Positions 62,459 through 64,000 of a stretch of DNA of 64,000 nucleotides are shown in pieces; the stretch's first letter is position 1; each line of letters begins with the position of its first letter. This DNA comes from Rhodococcus qingshengii (GTDB lineage: Bacteria; Actinomycetota; Actinomycetes; Mycobacteriales; Mycobacteriaceae): the NCBI RefSeq assembly GCF_021025955.1, contig NZ_JAJNCL010000020.1:1-64000 (forward strand), in the 5' to 3' direction. The notes under the pieces are model-generated. The model did not search any database. It was not told the DNA's origin and saw nothing but the letters and a program-made list of their open reading frames with translations. Position numbers and translations under genes: made by a program.

Positions 62459-64000
62459 ATGGCGACAATCCGACCGGACGACAAAGCAATAGACGCCGCC
62501 GCAAGGCATTACGGCATCACTCTCGACCAATCAGCCCGGCTCGAGTGGCCGGCACTGATCGACGGAGCACTGGGCTCCTACGACGTAGTCGACCAACTGT
62601 ATGCCGACGAGGCAACCCCGCCGACCACGCCACGCGAGCACGAGGTGCCAACTGCGAGCGAAAACCCCTTGAGCGCTTGGTATGTGACCACCAGCATCCC
62701 GCCGACGTCGGACGGCGTACTGACCGGCCGACGCGTGGCGATCAAGGACAACGTGACCGTGGCCGGAGTTCCGATGATGAACGGATCTCGGACAGTAGAG
62801 GGATTCACTCCGTCTCGCGACGCGACTGTGGTCACTCGACTACTGGCGGCCGGTGCAACTGTCGCGGGCAAAGCTGTGTGTGAGGACCTGTGTTTCTCCG
62901 GTTCGAGCTTCACGCCGGCAAGCGGACCGGTCCGCAATCCATGGGACCCACAGCGCGAAGCAGGTGGATCATCCGGTGGCAGTGCAGCTCTCGTCGCAAA
63001 CGGTGACGTCGATTTTGCCATCGGCGGGGATCAAGGCGGATCGATCCGAATCCCGGCGGCATTCTGCGGCGTCGTCGGACACAAGCCGACGTTCGGGCTC
63101 GTCCCGTATACCGGTGCATTTCCCATCGAGCGAACAATCGACCATCTCGGCCCGATCACACGCACGGTCCACGATGCCGCACTCATGCTCTCGGTTATCG
63201 CCGGCCGCGACGGCAACGACCCACGTCAGCCGGACAGTGTCGAAGCGAGTGACTATCTGTCCACCCTCGACCCCGATGTGGACGGCCTGCGAATCGGGAT
63301 CGTTCGAGAAGGTTTCGGGCACGCGGTCTCACAACCCGAGGTCGACGACGCAGTCCGCGCAGCGGCACACAGTCTGAGCGAAATCGGCTGCACAGTAGAG
63401 GAAGTAAGCATCCCGTGGCACCTGCATGCTTTCCATATCTGGAACGTGATCGCCACTGACGGTGGCGCCTACCAGATGCTCGACGGCAACGGATACGGCA
63501 TGAACGCGGAGGGTTTGTACGATCCGGAACTGATGGCACACTTTGCTTCTCGACGCATTCAGCACGCCGACGCTCTGTCCGAAACCGTCAAACTGGTGGC
63601 CCTGACCGGCCACCACGGCATCACCTCCCTCGGTGGCGCGAGCTACGGCAAAGCGCGCAACCTGGTGCCGCTCGCCCGCGCCGCCTACGACACTGCCTTG
63701 AGACAGTTCGACGTCCTGGTGATGCCCACAGTGCCCTACGTCGCATCCGAGTTGCCGGCAAAGGACGTGGACCGCGCCACCTTCATCACGAAGGCTCTCG
63801 GGATGATCGCCAACACAGCACCATTCGACGTGACCGGACATCCGTCCTTGTCCGTTCCGGCCGGCCTGGTAAACGGGCTTCCGGTCGGAATGATGATCAC
63901 CGGCAAGACCTTCGACGATGCGACGGTCCTCCGGGTCGGGCGCGCATTCGAAAAGCTCCGCGGCGCGTTTCCGACGCCTGCATACCGCACCTCCGATTCT
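62459..64000 (+). CDS. ami: enantioselective aliphatic/aromatic amidase, C-terminus beyond window
   Basis: Hydrolyses amides formed by nitrile hydratase to acids. 514 codons are in the window; the family length of 521 means only about 7 residues are missing. The triad matches rhodococcal amidase numbering exactly: Lys96 (RRVAIKDN), Ser171 in AGGSSGG and Ser195 in GGDQGGSIRIP. A helical N-terminal dimerisation segment (1-70) is present. ATG 62459 with AGGAG about 10 nt upstream. The nitrile hydratase subunit genes normally follow. Confidence 0.96.
   Translation, partial: MATIRPDDKAIDAAARHYGITLDQSARLEWPALIDGALGSYDVVDQLYADEATPPTTPREHEVPTASENPLSAWYVTTSIPPTSDGVLTGRRVAIKDNVTVAGVPMMNGSRTVEGFTPSRDATVVTRLLAAGATVAGKAVCEDLCFSGSSFTPASGPVRNPWDPQREAGGSSGGSAALVANGDVDFAIGGDQGGSIRIPAAFCGVVGHKPTFGLVPYTGAFPIERTIDHLGPITRTVHDAALMLSVIAGRDGNDPRQPDSVEASDYLSTLDPDVDGLRIGIVREGFGHAVSQPEVDDAVRAAAHSLSEIGCTVEEVSIPWHLHAFHIWNVIATDGGAYQMLDGNGYGMNAEGLYDPELMAHFASRRIQHADALSETVKLVALTGHHGITSLGGASYGKARNLVPLARAAYDTALRQFDVLVMPTVPYVASELPAKDVDRATFITKALGMIANTAPFDVTGHPSLSVPAGLVNGLPVGMMITGKTFDDATVLRVGRAFEKLRGAFPTPAYRTSDS

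Overview
This window is high-GC actinobacterial chromosome, most likely Rhodococcus of the R. erythropolis/R. qingshengii type. The evidence is a barbiturase of the type described from R. erythropolis, an aldoxime dehydratase whose catalytic residues fall at OxdRE/OxdA numbering (R178, S219, H299, H320), and a nitrile-pathway amidase whose triad falls at the Rhodococcus amidase numbering (K96/S171/S195). GTG/TTG starts, dense operons with ATGA/GTGA overlaps and probable leaderless genes agree. I found no rRNA, tRNA, CRISPR array, insertion sequence or prophage.

Layout. (1) 1-12000, pyrimidine oxidation: barbiturase and an amidase (candidate ureidomalonase) on the minus strand with a truncated class III aminotransferase; uracil phosphoribosyltransferase and a PucR regulator on the plus strand; a CaiB-type CoA-transferase coupled to a fused AccD-AccA carboxyltransferase; a UraA-like permease; a second PucR. 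(2) 11900-20300, mixed metabolism: XdhC, a second CoA-transferase, TetR/enoyl-CoA hydratase, a P-loop protein, a metallo-beta-lactamase-fold protein, a second amidase, and an ArsR/PRISE-reductase divergent pair. (3) 20400-36200, an L-rhamnoside island: Dpp-type ABC importer (with a permease-ATPase fusion), cytoplasmic GH78 rhamnosidase, acyl-CoA ligase, LacI regulator, rhamnose isomerase, bifunctional rhamnulose-1-P aldolase/dehydrogenase and rhamnulokinase. A shared TTGAA(A/T)CG motif lies at five places. (4) 36300-48000, housekeeping-like: a YbjN-like protein with a possible EF-hand, a class A PBP, a maltose-type ABC importer, a DUF2786/HExxH pair, an XRE regulator and two clpP genes. (5) 48000-58050, acyl-CoA metabolism: F420-type LLM protein, a CoA-transferase/AidB-like dehydrogenase/MHS transporter operon facing a LysR gene, and a TetR-led operon of acyl-CoA ligase and a second AidB-like dehydrogenase. 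(6) 58100-64000, aldoxime-nitrile pathway: AraC activator, aldoxime dehydratase, Nhr2 (ArsR fold), Nhr1 (AmiC fold) and amidase, cut by the window edge. The nitrile hydratase genes are expected just outside.

How the genes work together. Region 1 can import uracil, salvage it, or after an oxidation step not encoded here open barbiturate to ureidomalonate and malonate; the CoA-transferase/AccDA pair is a plausible malonate-to-acetyl-CoA step. Region 3 reads as import of an intact rhamnoside, cytoplasmic cleavage, aglycone activation by the CoA ligase and rhamnose breakdown, all under one LacI repressor. Region 6 converts aldoxime to nitrile to amide to acid; the neighbouring acyl-CoA ligase/dehydrogenase operon could take the acid into beta-oxidation.
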